From Pseudoalteromonas sp. '520P1 No. 423' (GTDB lineage Bacteria > Pseudomonadota > Gammaproteobacteria > Enterobacterales > Alteromonadaceae): 64,000 nt of DNA. The stretch covers positions 2,914,001 through 2,978,000 of the forward strand of contig NZ_BBZB01000001.1 of assembly GCF_001269985.1 (NCBI RefSeq), in the 5' to 3' direction. Shown here one piece after another: positions 55,216-64,000 of the stretch. The notes under the pieces were generated by a model. It saw only the letters and a list, made by a program, of their open reading frames with translations, had not been told where the DNA came from and searched no databases. A program made the position numbers and the translations under genes. Every line of letters starts with the position of its first letter. The stretch's first letter is position 1.

Positions 55216-58200
55216 ATGATTGATACTAACAAAGGTATCATTGCTTGGTTTGCTCGCAATTCAGTTGCAGCAAATTTATTAATGATATTCATCTTAGTGG
55301 GCGGGCTTTTAACGGCTGGCACCATACGAAAGCAAATGTTTCCTGATTTTGAAAGTAACTGGCTTCAAGTACAGGTTGCTTATCCTGGCGCAGCACCACA
55401 AGAAGTGGAAGAAGGGATCACAGTTAAAATCGAAGATGCTTTAGAAGGTTTGCAAGGTTTAAAACGTGTCATAACGTATTCTCGTCGCAGCTTTTCTCAA
55501 GCTTGGATTGAAGTAGATGAAGGTTATGACGCTAAAGAAGTATTAGACGAAGTAAAGCTACAAGTAGATACAATTTCAAGCTTCCCTGATGGTATGGAAC
55601 GCCCCATTGTAAGCCAAGAAAAATTCACTCAAGAAGTGATGTTTTTGAGCCTACATGGTGATTTAACAAATCATGAGTTAAAAGATTTAGGTAATAAAAT
55701 CCACGATGAAATTTTAGCTTTACCTGGTATCAATGTTGCCGAATTTTACAGTGGATTAGCTTATGAAATTGGCATTGAAATCAGTCCTGATAAGCTAAGA
55801 GAATATGGCTTAAGCTTTAGAGATATCGCAGCTAAGGTGCGAGGTTTTTCAGCTAATATGTCTGCAGGCCAGATCAAAGCGCAAAACGGTTATATTTCTT
55901 TACGTGTAGAAAATCAAGCATATAAAGGCCATGAGTTCGAACAATTACCTCTGATCACTTTAGAAGATGGTACATTAATTCGTTTAGGTGATATTGCAAC
56001 TATCAACGATGGTTTCCAAGAAGGCATTCAATACTCTAAGTTTAATGGTGAAAACTCGTTAACTTATTCAATTGGTGCTTCAAAGGATCAAGATATTACC
56101 AAAGTAGCTAAAGTGATGTATAACTATCTGGAAGCTAAAGAAAAAGAATTACCGCAAAATGTAACTTTAGAATCATTTATTGATATGACATATTATCTAA
56201 ATGGCCGTTTAGATATGATGATCAGCAATATGATTTGGGGTGGTTTATTAGTATTTTTGATGTTGGCAATGTTCTTACGTATACGCTTAGCATTTTGGGT
56301 AATGATGGGGTTACCAGTATCATTTTTAGGGGCATTTTTGTTAATGCCAACTGCCGGACTTGATATTACCATTAATATCGCATCATTATTTGCGTTTATC
56401 TTAGTGCTAGGTATTGTGGTCGATGATGCCATAGTCATAGGAGAATCGGCCCATGCTGAAATTGAAGAGCATGGCCACAGCTTAGAAAGTGTTGTTAGAG
56501 GTGTAAAACGTGTTGCTATGCCTGCGACCTTTGGTGTTTTAACCACAATTGCAGCCTTCTTACCTATGATGCTAGATGATGGACCAGGTCGTGCATTTTC
56601 AATGGCCATTGGTGGTGTAATCATTTTATGTCTTATTTTCTCATTAGTAGAATCTAAACTTATTTTGCCAGCACATTTAGCGCGTATGACACCCAGACCT
56701 CATAACCCTAAAAATCCACTTCATATGGTTAGACAGTTAATCGATACTAACTTAAAACGTTTTGTCGAAAATGTTTACCGCCCTACTATCATAAAAGCCA
56801 TACATTACAGATACACAGTTATTATGGGCTTTATCAGTATCTTGATTATAAGTGGTGGTTTATTTGCAGGTGGTTTAGTTAAATTTGTTGCCACACCTAA
56901 AATACCGCATGATTTTGCAAATGTAGATATTGATATGACGCTATCTTCTTCTGAAGCTGCAACTCTAAAAGCCGCGCTCCAGTTTGAACAACTGATCGTT
57001 GATGTTGATAACCAAATTGAAAAAGAACACGGTTCAAAAATGGTTGAAGCGTTAACTGTACGCTTACAAGGCAGAACCCGTGCACGTATCATGGCGAAAC
57101 TTGTTTCTCCTGAACTTCGTGTTATGGACACTTTTGCGCTTGCCGATATGTGGCGTGAGCAAATGCCTCAAATGGCTGGCTTAAAAAGTTTAAATATCCG
57201 AGATAGTATAGGTGGCAATGGTCGTGATGACGGTGATATTAGTTTCCGCCTTGAAGGCAAAGATATTGAAACACTGCGTTTAGCCGCAAATCAGTTAAAA
57301 CAGAAACTTAATACAATTAAAGGTATTGGTGATGTTAACGATTCAATGCAAACTGCAACTGATGAAGTTCGCTTAGATTTAAAACCTGTGGCACATAGCT
57401 TAGGTTTAACTTTAGCTGATATCGCCTCTCAAGTAAGTTTTGGTTTCTATGGCTTAGAAGCGCAACGTATTCTTCGTGATGGTGAAGAGTTAAAAGTCAT
57501 GATCCGTTACCCAATTGAAGAACGTAATTCAATAGGCCAAATTCAAGATGTACGTATTAGTACGCCAGCTGGCGGTGAAGTATTATTATCTGAAGTAGCT
57601 GAAATTGAACTTGTTCAAGGTGTCAATAGCATACGTCGTGAAAATGCGATGCGTACAATTAATGTTTGGGCTTCTGTAGATACAGAACAAGCTGAACCAT
57701 TTAAAATTGCAAATGACATCAGAGATAACTACTTACCACAACTCCTTAAATCTCATGCGGGTATTCGTACTGAAGTGGCAGGTAAAATTCAAGAAGAAAT
57801 GGAAAGCATGAATGAGCAAATTCGTAACTTTGCTTTATCTATGATGCTTATTTTTGCATTGCTTGCCATTCCATTACGCTCATATTCACAACCATTTTTA
57901 ATCATGTCAGTGATCCCATTTGGTGTAATTGGTGCGATGTTTGGTCATATTATTTTAGGTATGACAATGAGTAGTTTATCTTTCTTTGGCATTATCGCTG
58001 CAGCTGGTGTGGTAGTTAATGATTCATTAGTTATGGTAGATTTTGTTAATAAAGCACGCGCTGCCGGAGTACCTATCAAAGAAGCAGTTGTTGAAGCAGG
58101 CTGTAAACGCTTTAGAGCGATTTTCTTAACTTCAATTACTACGTTTATAGGTTTAATACCAATTATTACTGAGACAAGCCTACAAGCTAAAATTGTAATA

Positions 58201-58371
58201 CCTATGGCAGTATCTTTAGCCTTTGGTGTATTGTTTGCGACAGTGATCACCTTGTTATTAATCCCGTGTCAATATGTGGCTCTTGAAGACTTTAAGCGTT
58301 TAATACGTCGTAAAAAAAAAGTAGATATTGATGGGACTAAAACTGATAAGTTAGATACGGTTATTCAGTAA
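55216..58371 (+). CDS. RND-family efflux permease
   Basis: 1,051 residues, 12 membrane helices in two repeats with large periplasmic loops. Features: MIDTNKGIIAWFARNSVAAN to NLLMIFILVGG (TM1), the QVAYPGAAPQEVEEGI motif near 50-65, TM4 with LGIVVDDAIVIGESAHAEIE near 400 containing the proton-relay Asp pair, AFLPMML near 450, and a second repeat with AAAGVVVNDSLVMVDFVN near 935. The pattern is that of HAE1/MmpL-like pumps of Alteromonadales; substrate not readable. Ends in a strong terminator. Confidence 0.93.
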   Translation: MIDTNKGIIAWFARNSVAANLLMIFILVGGLLTAGTIRKQMFPDFESNWLQVQVAYPGAAPQEVEEGITVKIEDALEGLQGLKRVITYSRRSFSQAWIEVDEGYDAKEVLDEVKLQVDTISSFPDGMERPIVSQEKFTQEVMFLSLHGDLTNHELKDLGNKIHDEILALPGINVAEFYSGLAYEIGIEISPDKLREYGLSFRDIAAKVRGFSANMSAGQIKAQNGYISLRVENQAYKGHEFEQLPLITLEDGTLIRLGDIATINDGFQEGIQYSKFNGENSLTYSIGASKDQDITKVAKVMYNYLEAKEKELPQNVTLESFIDMTYYLNGRLDMMISNMIWGGLLVFLMLAMFLRIRLAFWVMMGLPVSFLGAFLLMPTAGLDITINIASLFAFILVLGIVVDDAIVIGESAHAEIEEHGHSLESVVRGVKRVAMPATFGVLTTIAAFLPMMLDDGPGRAFSMAIGGVIILCLIFSLVESKLILPAHLARMTPRPHNPKNPLHMVRQLIDTNLKRFVENVYRPTIIKAIHYRYTVIMGFISILIISGGLFAGGLVKFVATPKIPHDFANVDIDMTLSSSEAATLKAALQFEQLIVDVDNQIEKEHGSKMVEALTVRLQGRTRARIMAKLVSPELRVMDTFALADMWREQMPQMAGLKSLNIRDSIGGNGRDDGDISFRLEGKDIETLRLAANQLKQKLNTIKGIGDVNDSMQTATDEVRLDLKPVAHSLGLTLADIASQVSFGFYGLEAQRILRDGEELKVMIRYPIEERNSIGQIQDVRISTPAGGEVLLSEVAEIELVQGVNSIRRENAMRTINVWASVDTEQAEPFKIANDIRDNYLPQLLKSHAGIRTEVAGKIQEEMESMNEQIRNFALSMMLIFALLAIPLRSYSQPFLIMSVIPFGVIGAMFGHIILGMTMSSLSFFGIIAAAGVVVNDSLVMVDFVNKARAAGVPIKEAVVEAGCKRFRAIFLTSITTFIGLIPIITETSLQAKIVIPMAVSLAFGVLFATVITLLLIPCQYVALEDFKRLIRRKKKVDIDGTKTDKLDTVIQ

Positions 58372-58398
58372 AGTTATCTGAATTTATCTATACATATT

Positions 58399-58424
58399 AA
58401 AAAAGGCGCATATGCGCCTTTTTT
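58399..58424. terminator. Bidirectional terminator (RND pump / aminopeptidase)
   Basis: AAAAAAGGCGCAT/ATGCGCCTTTTTT is a perfect 26-base palindromic stem with A and T tracts, between convergent genes. Confidence 0.88.
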
Positions 58425-58440
58425 GTTTTTATTGATTAAA

Positions 58441-59949
58441 TTACTCCTTATTCATGATCCAATCTGATAATAATCTTACACCATAACCTGTACCACCTGT
58501 AGAGATTTCACCTTTGGCTTTGCTTGCAAGTGCGTTACCAGCAATATCAATATGCGCCCATTTCACATCTCCAGCAAAGTATTGTAAAAAGCTTGCTGCA
58601 GTTGTTGCACCTGGTCCACCTGATCCCGTATTTTTAAGATCTGCTATATCAGTCTTTAACATATCTTTATAGCCTAAAGGTAAACGCCACAGGTTTTCAT
58701 TAACTTGCTTACCTGAGAAAGTTAAATCAGCGATTAATTGTTCATCTTCTGAGAAAATAGCAGCATAGTCGTTACCAACAGCGCGTATTTTTGAACCCGT
58801 TAGTGTTGCAACATCAACCATTACACTTGGTTCATAGAATTTTCTCGCATACCACATAGCATCAGAAAGTACTAAGCGCCCTTCAGCATCAGTATTTACA
58901 ATCTCAACTGTTAAGCCTTCAGCAGTCCTTACTACATCACCTGGAGCCACTGAGCTTTCAGATACCATATTTGCAGCCATGCCCATTACAGCAACTACAT
59001 TGGTATCTACTTTATTTAATGCTAAAGACTTTACAGTACCTAGCACTGCTGCCGCACCAGCCATATCAGACTTCATACGTGCAATTGAAGCACCTGTTTT
59101 GATGCTATAACCACCTGAGTCAAATGTGATACCTTTACCAACAAGTGCAATCGGAGTGTCTGAGTTGCCTTTATAATGTGCAACAATCAAACGGGCACCT
59201 TCATTACTGCCACGCCCTACCGCCTCTAAAGCTCCCATGCCTAGCGATTTAAGCTCTGCAGGTTTCAATACTTTAACTTCAACACCTAAAGACGCTAACT
59301 CTTTTGCTGCATTAGCAAAGTCAACTGGCGTCATTTCTGTTGCAGTTTCAGAGATCAATTCACGTGCTAATACAACACCTTGCTCAATATTCGCTAAAGT
59401 TTTATATGCATTTTTAGAAGTCTTTGCGCTATCAACATCAAAGAAATACGATTTTTCATTACGTTTTTCATTATGGTAGTTCTCAAAACGGTAAGAACGT
59501 AAGCTGATACCTTGCGCTAGTAATGCAGAAAAATCACCAAATTTTATCTTGATGCCATCACTTTTAACTGTCACTTTGTCGATAAATTTCTTTTCTAGTT
59601 TACCGCTTAAATTACCACCAAGTTTAGTCACTTTAGCTTTGTTTAATGATTTCTTTTCACCTAAACCAACAATAACGATTCGATTAGCAGAGATATTATG
59701 CGGTGCAGTTAATTCAAGCATCTCGCCATATTTACCACTAAATTCATTTGCTTTAATAGAACGCTTTAATTGCCCTTGGGTTTTTTTATCATATTTTTTA
59801 AAATCTGAGCTTGCCTGATCTTTATGATAAAAAACAACTAAAGTGTCTGAGTCTTTTGTTATTTTATTTTCGAAATGAATAACCTCAGCATTTGCAAGAA
59901 ATGTTGAACTACAAAGCGCAAGCGCAAGTAGTGATTTTTTAAGATGCAT
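58441..59949 (-). CDS. Secreted leucyl aminopeptidase, M17 family
   Basis: 502 residues with a signal peptide (HLKKSLLALALCSSTFLANA), unlike cytoplasmic PepA. The N-terminal macro-like domain is followed by the catalytic part from about 190: VGKGITFDSGGYSIKTGASI near 270-289 with the metal/catalytic residues, MKSDMAGAAAVLGTVKSL near 293-310, and the signature NTDAEGRLVLSDAMWYA near 358-374 with Asp, Glu and Arg. It removes N-terminal residues from peptides outside the cytoplasm, fitting a marine degrader. Divergent from no regulator; the LysR gene is upstream on the same strand. Confidence 0.9.
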   Translation of the reverse strand: MHLKKSLLALALCSSTFLANAEVIHFENKITKDSDTLVVFYHKDQASSDFKKYDKKTQGQLKRSIKANEFSGKYGEMLELTAPHNISANRIVIVGLGEKKSLNKAKVTKLGGNLSGKLEKKFIDKVTVKSDGIKIKFGDFSALLAQGISLRSYRFENYHNEKRNEKSYFFDVDSAKTSKNAYKTLANIEQGVVLARELISETATEMTPVDFANAAKELASLGVEVKVLKPAELKSLGMGALEAVGRGSNEGARLIVAHYKGNSDTPIALVGKGITFDSGGYSIKTGASIARMKSDMAGAAAVLGTVKSLALNKVDTNVVAVMGMAANMVSESSVAPGDVVRTAEGLTVEIVNTDAEGRLVLSDAMWYARKFYEPSVMVDVATLTGSKIRAVGNDYAAIFSEDEQLIADLTFSGKQVNENLWRLPLGYKDMLKTDIADLKNTGSGGPGATTAASFLQYFAGDVKWAHIDIAGNALASKAKGEISTGGTGYGVRLLSDWIMNKE

Positions 59950-60109
59950 GAAGAATACCTATTTAAGAGCAAAATTTGCCAGTGTTTTACCTTAAATCAA
60001 CTTTATTTAGAATAAAATAGAGATGAACATGCCGTTTTTTCCGTTAGTTTTCTTTGACTAAATTCTTCATAACCTGAAATTAAATATAACTTAAACGATT
60101 AAAGGGACA

Positions 60110-60979
60110 TTATAATTTGATAGACCAAGCGACTCTGAACTCTTGAAGCATGGCTTTAATAATAGGTTCATCTAAACGACTCTTTAAAACTGCAAAATAT
60201 AATTGTGCTTCGAAATCGAGTTGTTTCAACACCTTCAATTTACTTTTATTTTTATCGCTCAAGGCTTCTTCAAGTTCAATAAAGCTTAGACCTAAACCCG
60301 CTTTTACTAATTCCACACGACAATTATCATCATTCACTTTTGAAACTTCTGAGAATTTTTCACCAAGCTTTTGCTTTAAAAACAGATCAAATGGACACTC
60401 TTGGCCCATAGTGACCCAAGGATACGCGCTTAGTTCAGTGATCAAGCTATCATTATTAGCTAAAAATTCAACTGGTGATATGGTGGTAATTTTTTGTTTT
60501 TTTATTTCTATAAATTCAAGGTCTTCAGGTATTACACCATAAACAAACCCGCCATCAATTTCACCTGATTTTATCGCTTTAATGGCTTTACCCGATGAAA
60601 AATTAACAATCTGAGTGCTTATACCTGGAAACTGCTCTGCTATATTTGATAATAAGTCAGTTATTTTAAGATGTTTTGGACTTTGATTAATCGAGAATTT
60701 AAAGTCTCCTATTAATTCATTTTGATTTTCTAATGCACAATTGGCCATATCTAAAGCACTGTCTAAGATGATTTTCGCTTTTTCTAGTAACACTTCACCT
60801 TTTAAAGTAATAGACATGCCACGACTTGAACGCTCAAATAATACAGTTTTAAGTTCTGACTCTAAACCTTTGATATGCGCACTCACTGCTGGAGGTGTTG
60901 TACATAACTGCTTTGCTGCCAGTGTTAAATTACCAGTTTTAGCTACAACTACAAATGATCTTAAGTGGTAGAACTCCAT
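60110..60979 (-). CDS. LysR-family transcriptional regulator
   Basis: 289 residues. The winged helix at 1-60 reads MEFYHLRSFVVVAKTGNLTL then AAKQLCTTPPAVSAHIKGLE, the standard LysR form. The effector domain covers about 88-285. LysR proteins of this type (close to CbbR/NdhR-like in the N-terminus) often control a neighbouring divergent gene, but both neighbours lie on the same strand here, so its target is unclear. The 108-base gap to the Sel1-repeat gene downstream has no clear terminator. Confidence 0.88.
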   Translation of the reverse strand: MEFYHLRSFVVVAKTGNLTLAAKQLCTTPPAVSAHIKGLESELKTVLFERSSRGMSITLKGEVLLEKAKIILDSALDMANCALENQNELIGDFKFSINQSPKHLKITDLLSNIAEQFPGISTQIVNFSSGKAIKAIKSGEIDGGFVYGVIPEDLEFIEIKKQKITTISPVEFLANNDSLITELSAYPWVTMGQECPFDLFLKQKLGEKFSEVSKVNDDNCRVELVKAGLGLSFIELEEALSDKNKSKLKVLKQLDFEAQLYFAVLKSRLDEPIIKAMLQEFRVAWSIKL

Positions 60980-61086
60980 TTTTATGCTCTTTATTTATCT
61001 ATTTAAAACTATTTTATCGTCTTGCTTTAATTTGACTATTCACAAACACAGAATATAGCTTTTAGAATATATGAATTCATTTATTT

Positions 61087-62343
61087 TTATTCTTGGATAA
61101 GTGACAAAATATCAGGCGTTTTTCTAAGCCAAGACGTACCACTTAGTATTTCATTTAATTCATTTTGTAATGCTCTGGCTTGAGTCAAGAATTCTTTAGG
61201 TTTTGATAGCACTAGATATCGGTTTTTATTCGAAAGATATAAAATATGGGTTTTATCTTTTATATTATATTTTTTTATGAATGCATTTACACTGGCTTGT
61301 TTTTCCATACTCGCTAGCTGGATAATATAGTTTGATGTTTCTAATAATGAGATAAGTGTATTATCTGTTGGAGCTGTTTCAAGAACTATCGGAGTGATAT
61401 CATTTATGGGTTTATTAACTACTAACTCTTTATTATTTGAGTGTACGCTAACGGGTTCTTCTTTTTCAACGCTTGCTGTTTGAGTAGTTATACCTTCAAT
61501 TTTATTAATATGGTCAAGGATACTTTGACTTGATTTTTGGCCCACATCCAGCGCCATTTGCGCATAATATTTACTAGTCACTAAATCTTTCTCTACAATA
61601 TCGCCTTTTAAATATATAGAAGCGAGATTATGCATTGAGAATTTATTGCCATTTTTTGCTGATTTTTTATAAAACTCGATACCTTCTGCTGTTTTTTCAT
61701 CAATGATTAAACTTGCTAATGCAAATTGGGCTTCTGCATTATTTTGATTTGCTGATTTTCTGATCCAATGCAACCCTTTTTCACTGTCTCGGGGGATCAC
61801 TTTACTAGGCAAAGATATTCCTTGCATATATATAGCACCTAATTCTAATTGGCTATCAGCATCCCCTTGCTCTGCCGCTTTTTGATACCAATTATACGCT
61901 TCAATAGGATCAGAATTCACACCTCTACCGTGCTCATACATTGTTGCAATTTTACGTTGTGCTTTTAACCAACCTTTCTGTGCCGCTTTTAATTGCCATT
62001 CAAATGCTGCATTGATATTTTTATCAACACCTTTACCCAATTCAAAGGCCATGCCTAAGTTAAACATGCCTTCAATATGTCCATTTTGTGCAGCTTGACT
62101 TAAATAATTTATTGCTTGGGTTGTATCTCGCCCTACGCCTAACCCTTTTGCATAGATTTTGGCCATAATGAATTGTGCATCAGGTGATGCGTCATTTAGG
62201 CTTTCTTTTTGACATACACCAAATGCTTCAACGAAATTTCCCTTCTCAAACTCACTTTTACAATCAGCAAAAACCGAAAGAGATAATAAACTCAGAATAA
62301 AAAAAGCAAAATACTTAAACAAAACAAAATCCTTCTGGTTCAA
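61087..62343 (-). CDS. Secreted Sel1-repeat protein with SPOR-like C-terminus
   Basis: 418 residues. After a signal peptide (about 8-26, LFKYFAFFILSLLSLSVFAD) come six to seven Sel1 repeats (for example AKIYAKGLGVGRDTTQAINY, MAFELGKGVDKNINAAFEWQ, GAIYMQGISLP) at about 50-270, a linker, and a C-terminal SPOR-like domain (NYIIQLASMEKQASVNAFIK ... KYNIKDKTHILYLSNKNRYL). Sel1 repeats are protein-binding; SPOR domains bind denuded peptidoglycan at division sites, so a cell-wall role is likely. Single gene. Confidence 0.82.
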   Translation of the reverse strand: MNQKDFVLFKYFAFFILSLLSLSVFADCKSEFEKGNFVEAFGVCQKESLNDASPDAQFIMAKIYAKGLGVGRDTTQAINYLSQAAQNGHIEGMFNLGMAFELGKGVDKNINAAFEWQLKAAQKGWLKAQRKIATMYEHGRGVNSDPIEAYNWYQKAAEQGDADSQLELGAIYMQGISLPSKVIPRDSEKGLHWIRKSANQNNAEAQFALASLIIDEKTAEGIEFYKKSAKNGNKFSMHNLASIYLKGDIVEKDLVTSKYYAQMALDVGQKSSQSILDHINKIEGITTQTASVEKEEPVSVHSNNKELVVNKPINDITPIVLETAPTDNTLISLLETSNYIIQLASMEKQASVNAFIKKYNIKDKTHILYLSNKNRYLVLSKPKEFLTQARALQNELNEILSGTSWLRKTPDILSLIQE

Positions 62344-62358
62344 TTAAAATTTAGATAC

Positions 62359-62388
62359 AAAAAAGCTCGGTGAAAACCGAGCTTTTTT
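62359..62388. terminator. Strong hairpin terminator upstream of the Sel1 gene
   Basis: AAAAAAGCTCGGT and ACCGAGCTTTTTT pair over 13 bp around GAAA, with T tract in both directions. On the minus strand it lies 180 bases past greA and just before the Sel1 gene, so it probably ends the carB-greA transcript. Confidence 0.85.
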
Positions 62389-62432
62389 TCACATTATCTG
62401 AGGCTATCAATTTAACCTTAGTTAAGCAAATT

Positions 62433-62564
62433 ATACCAATTCTATTAAGTTAGTGGTCTAATATAAATTAGGATAAATTTTCAAGAGCAAGGCGCTTGAT
62501 TAGCAACGCAGCTATTGTATATTTAAACCATTTAGATTGATCACATATTTATTAGAATTGGTAT
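62433..62564. mobile_element. MITE-like element, 132 bp
   Basis: The ends are ATACCAATTCTA ... TAGAATTGGTAT, perfect for 12 bp. Similarity continues inward (ATTAAGTTAGTGGTC versus AATAAATATGTGATC), so the terminal repeats are about 26 bp. It has no coding capacity. The inner part includes AGCAAGGCGCTTGATTAGCA. Elements with ATACCAATTCTA ends are common in Alteromonadales genomes. It sits between the greA stop and the terminator. Confidence 0.7.
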
Positions 62565-62566
62565 TT

Positions 62567-63043
62567 CTAAACGTATTGCACTTCTATGATCTCAAAACCA
62601 ACATTGCCTTTTGGTGTCGCAATGTTTACTTCATCATCTACTTCTTTACCGATAAGACCACGTGCAATAGGAGAGTTAACAGAAATTAAATTATTTTTAA
62701 TATCCGCTTCATCATCACCTACTACTTTATAGGTTACTTCATCATCAGTTTCTACATTAACGATAGTCACTGTAGTACCAAAAATAACCTTACCTGTATT
62801 CGGCATTTTAGTAACATCAATTACTTGTACATTTGATAACTTAGCTTCAATTTCTTGAATACGACCTTCACAAAAACCTTGCTCTTCACGTGCTGCATGG
62901 TATTCAGCATTTTCTTTTAAATCACCGTGCTCACGTGCTTCAGCGATATCAGCTACAATTCTTGGGCGCTTAACAGTTTTAAGTTCAACAAGCTCTTCAC
63001 GTAAAAGTAATTCGCCTTGAACTGTCATTGGTATTTTTTGCAT
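62567..63043 (-). CDS. greA: Transcription elongation factor GreA
   Basis: Rescues backtracked RNA polymerase by stimulating transcript cleavage. From ATG 63043 it has 158 residues, the exact length of E. coli GreA and the same opening [18 protein letters not shown]; the frame also has an ATG four codons earlier (63055). The coiled-coil tip with the two acidic residues appears in [20 protein letters not shown] near 37-56. The C-terminal FKBP-like part shows [20 protein letters not shown] near 112-131. It follows carB, as in many gammaproteobacteria. Confidence 0.95.
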   Translation of the reverse strand: MQKIPMTVQGELLLREELVELKTVKRPRIVADIAEAREHGDLKENAEYHAAREEQGFCEGRIQEIEAKLSNVQVIDVTKMPNTGKVIFGTTVTIVNVETDDEVTYKVVGDDEADIKNNLISVNSPIARGLIGKEVDDEVNIATPKGNVGFEIIEVQYV

Positions 63044-63150
63044 AAACTTGTCCATTTTTTATAACAAAAAACCTGAAATTCAACTTTCAGGTTATTTGAT
63101 TTCTGCCTTTAAAATGAAAAATAAAGGCATATTTGTTTTACTCTAGGAGC

Positions 63151-64000
63151 TTATTTTATTCTTTTGTGCAGTTCTTGTACCGAAGTAACAACAGATCTGT
63201 CATCTGCAGCATTTGCTCTACAGTTAGCAAAAGCAGCATTAAGCGTCGTAGTATAGTTTGTTTTATGTTGCAATGCACCACGTCGAAGCACTTTAGAATC
63301 TTCGATAGCCTGACGGCCTTCAGTAGTATTTACAATATAGCTGTACTCTTCATTCTTAATGCGGTCAAGAATATGAGGTCGACCCTCAAATACTTTGTTC
63401 ACATGACGAACTTCAATACCTGCAGCTTCAATTGCTTTTGCTGTACCGCCAGTTGCATCTAATTCAAAACCTAAGTCTTTCATTATACGGGCAAGTTCAA
63501 CGATACGTTTTTTATCTGCATTACGTACAGATAATAAAGCACGACCACCACGCGGTAATACGTTACTAGCACCTAATTGCGCTTTAGCAAATGCTTCAGC
63601 AAAGTTATCACCCACACCCATAACTTCACCAGTAGAACGCATTTCTGGTCCACGGATTGGATCAACACCTAAGAATTTAGCAAAAGGAAGTACAACTTCT
63701 TTTACGCTGTAATAAGGAGGGATAATCTCGCCTTTGATTCCTTGGTCAGCCAGTGATTTACCAGCCATACAACGAGCTGCTACTTTCGCTAATTCCAGAC
63801 CGGTTGCTTTTGAAACAAATGGCACTGTACGTGCTGCACGAGGATTAACTTCGATTAAGTACACTTCACCATCTTTAACAGCAAACTGTGTATTCATTAA
63901 GCCAACAACACCTAATTCAAGTGCCATACGTGTTACTTGATCACGCATTACGTCTTGAATTTGTGGGCTTAGCGTATATGGAGGTAATGAACATGCAGAG
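63151..64000 (-). CDS. carB: Carbamoyl-phosphate synthase large subunit, C-terminal part
   Basis: The gene enters from the right edge; about 283 codons of the roughly 1,070 are present, starting mid-gene at [20 protein letters not shown]. Visible parts are the end of the second ATP-grasp domain ([35 protein letters not shown]), the oligomerisation region, [20 protein letters not shown], and the MGS allosteric domain from about 63600 to the stop ([40 protein letters not shown]). It supplies carbamoyl phosphate for arginine and pyrimidines. greA follows 108 bases downstream on the same strand. Confidence 0.96.
   Translation of the reverse strand, partial: SACSLPPYTLSPQIQDVMRDQVTRMALELGVVGLMNTQFAVKDGEVYLIEVNPRAARTVPFVSKATGLELAKVAARCMAGKSLADQGIKGEIIPPYYSVKEVVLPFAKFLGVDPIRGPEMRSTGEVMGVGDNFAEAFAKAQLGASNVLPRGGRALLSVRNADKKRIVELARIMKDLGFELDATGGTAKAIEAAGIEVRHVNKVFEGRPHILDRIKNEEYSYIVNTTEGRQAIEDSKVLRRGALQHKTNYTTTLNAAFANCRANAADDRSVVTSVQELHKRIK

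Overview
This window is chromosomal DNA from an AT-rich marine gammaproteobacterium. The order Alteromonadales (Colwellia, Thalassotalea or Pseudoalteromonas type) fits best, judged from gene order (tamAB, carB-greA, yfbV-ackA-pta, syd/queF, a cyo oxidase with a Sco protein) and from a LacI-type NagR chitin-sugar regulon. The genus cannot be fixed from sequence reading alone. Both ends cut genes: glucokinase on the left, carB on the right.

Layout. 0-9.4 kb is an amino-sugar island: partial glk, a divergent LacI-family regulator (nagR), then nagB, nagX, nagA and a BadF-type GlcNAc kinase on the minus strand. Three 14-bp palindromes of the form TGACA-N4-TGTCA lie before nagR/glk, nagB and the kinase. 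metC, nudC and an HxlR regulator sit inside the island. The hxlR start region is copied in a 106-bp tandem array that forms three small upstream ORFs. 9.4-21 kb is an accessory, decaying stretch. It holds a 15-bp tandem repeat, a CBS-domain protein, remnants of a DNA methyltransferase, histidine kinase, TPR protein and chemotaxis receptor, and a DesK/NarL-type two-component pair whose regulator has an in-frame stop. It also holds an acyltransferase and a curli-like locus: a CsgG-like lipoprotein without a normal start codon plus frameshifted csgB- and csgA-like genes. 21-27 kb is an intact cyoABCDE operon with a Sco1 gene.

27.5-38.5 kb is housekeeping: sbcB, yfbV, ackA-pta, an ACT protein paired with an EIIA-like protein that lacks both active histidines, an ArsC/Spx-like protein, dapE, an M15 peptidase, syd and queF. 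38.5-43 kb holds a serine hydrolase split at an A7 run. Divergent from it is a membrane winged-helix/TPR regulator cut by an intact 1,264-bp IS3-family element. 43-51 kb carries a cyclophilin, a solute-binding protein, tamB-tamA, a lone prepilin and rraB. 51-64 kb carries radD, a DUF4136 lipoprotein, an RND efflux pair, a secreted M17 aminopeptidase, a LysR regulator, a Sel1-repeat protein, a MITE, greA and the end of carB.

The genes mainly describe GlcNAc use feeding acetate/acetyl-CoA metabolism, aerobic respiration through a quinol oxidase, and outer-membrane biogenesis. I found no defence system, CRISPR array, tRNA, rRNA or complete prophage. The most unusual signals are the hxlR mini-ORF array, the histidine-less EIIA/ACT pair, the slippery A7 interruptions and the paired decay of the hydrolase and its neighbouring regulator. 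All function calls come from motif reading, not database searches.
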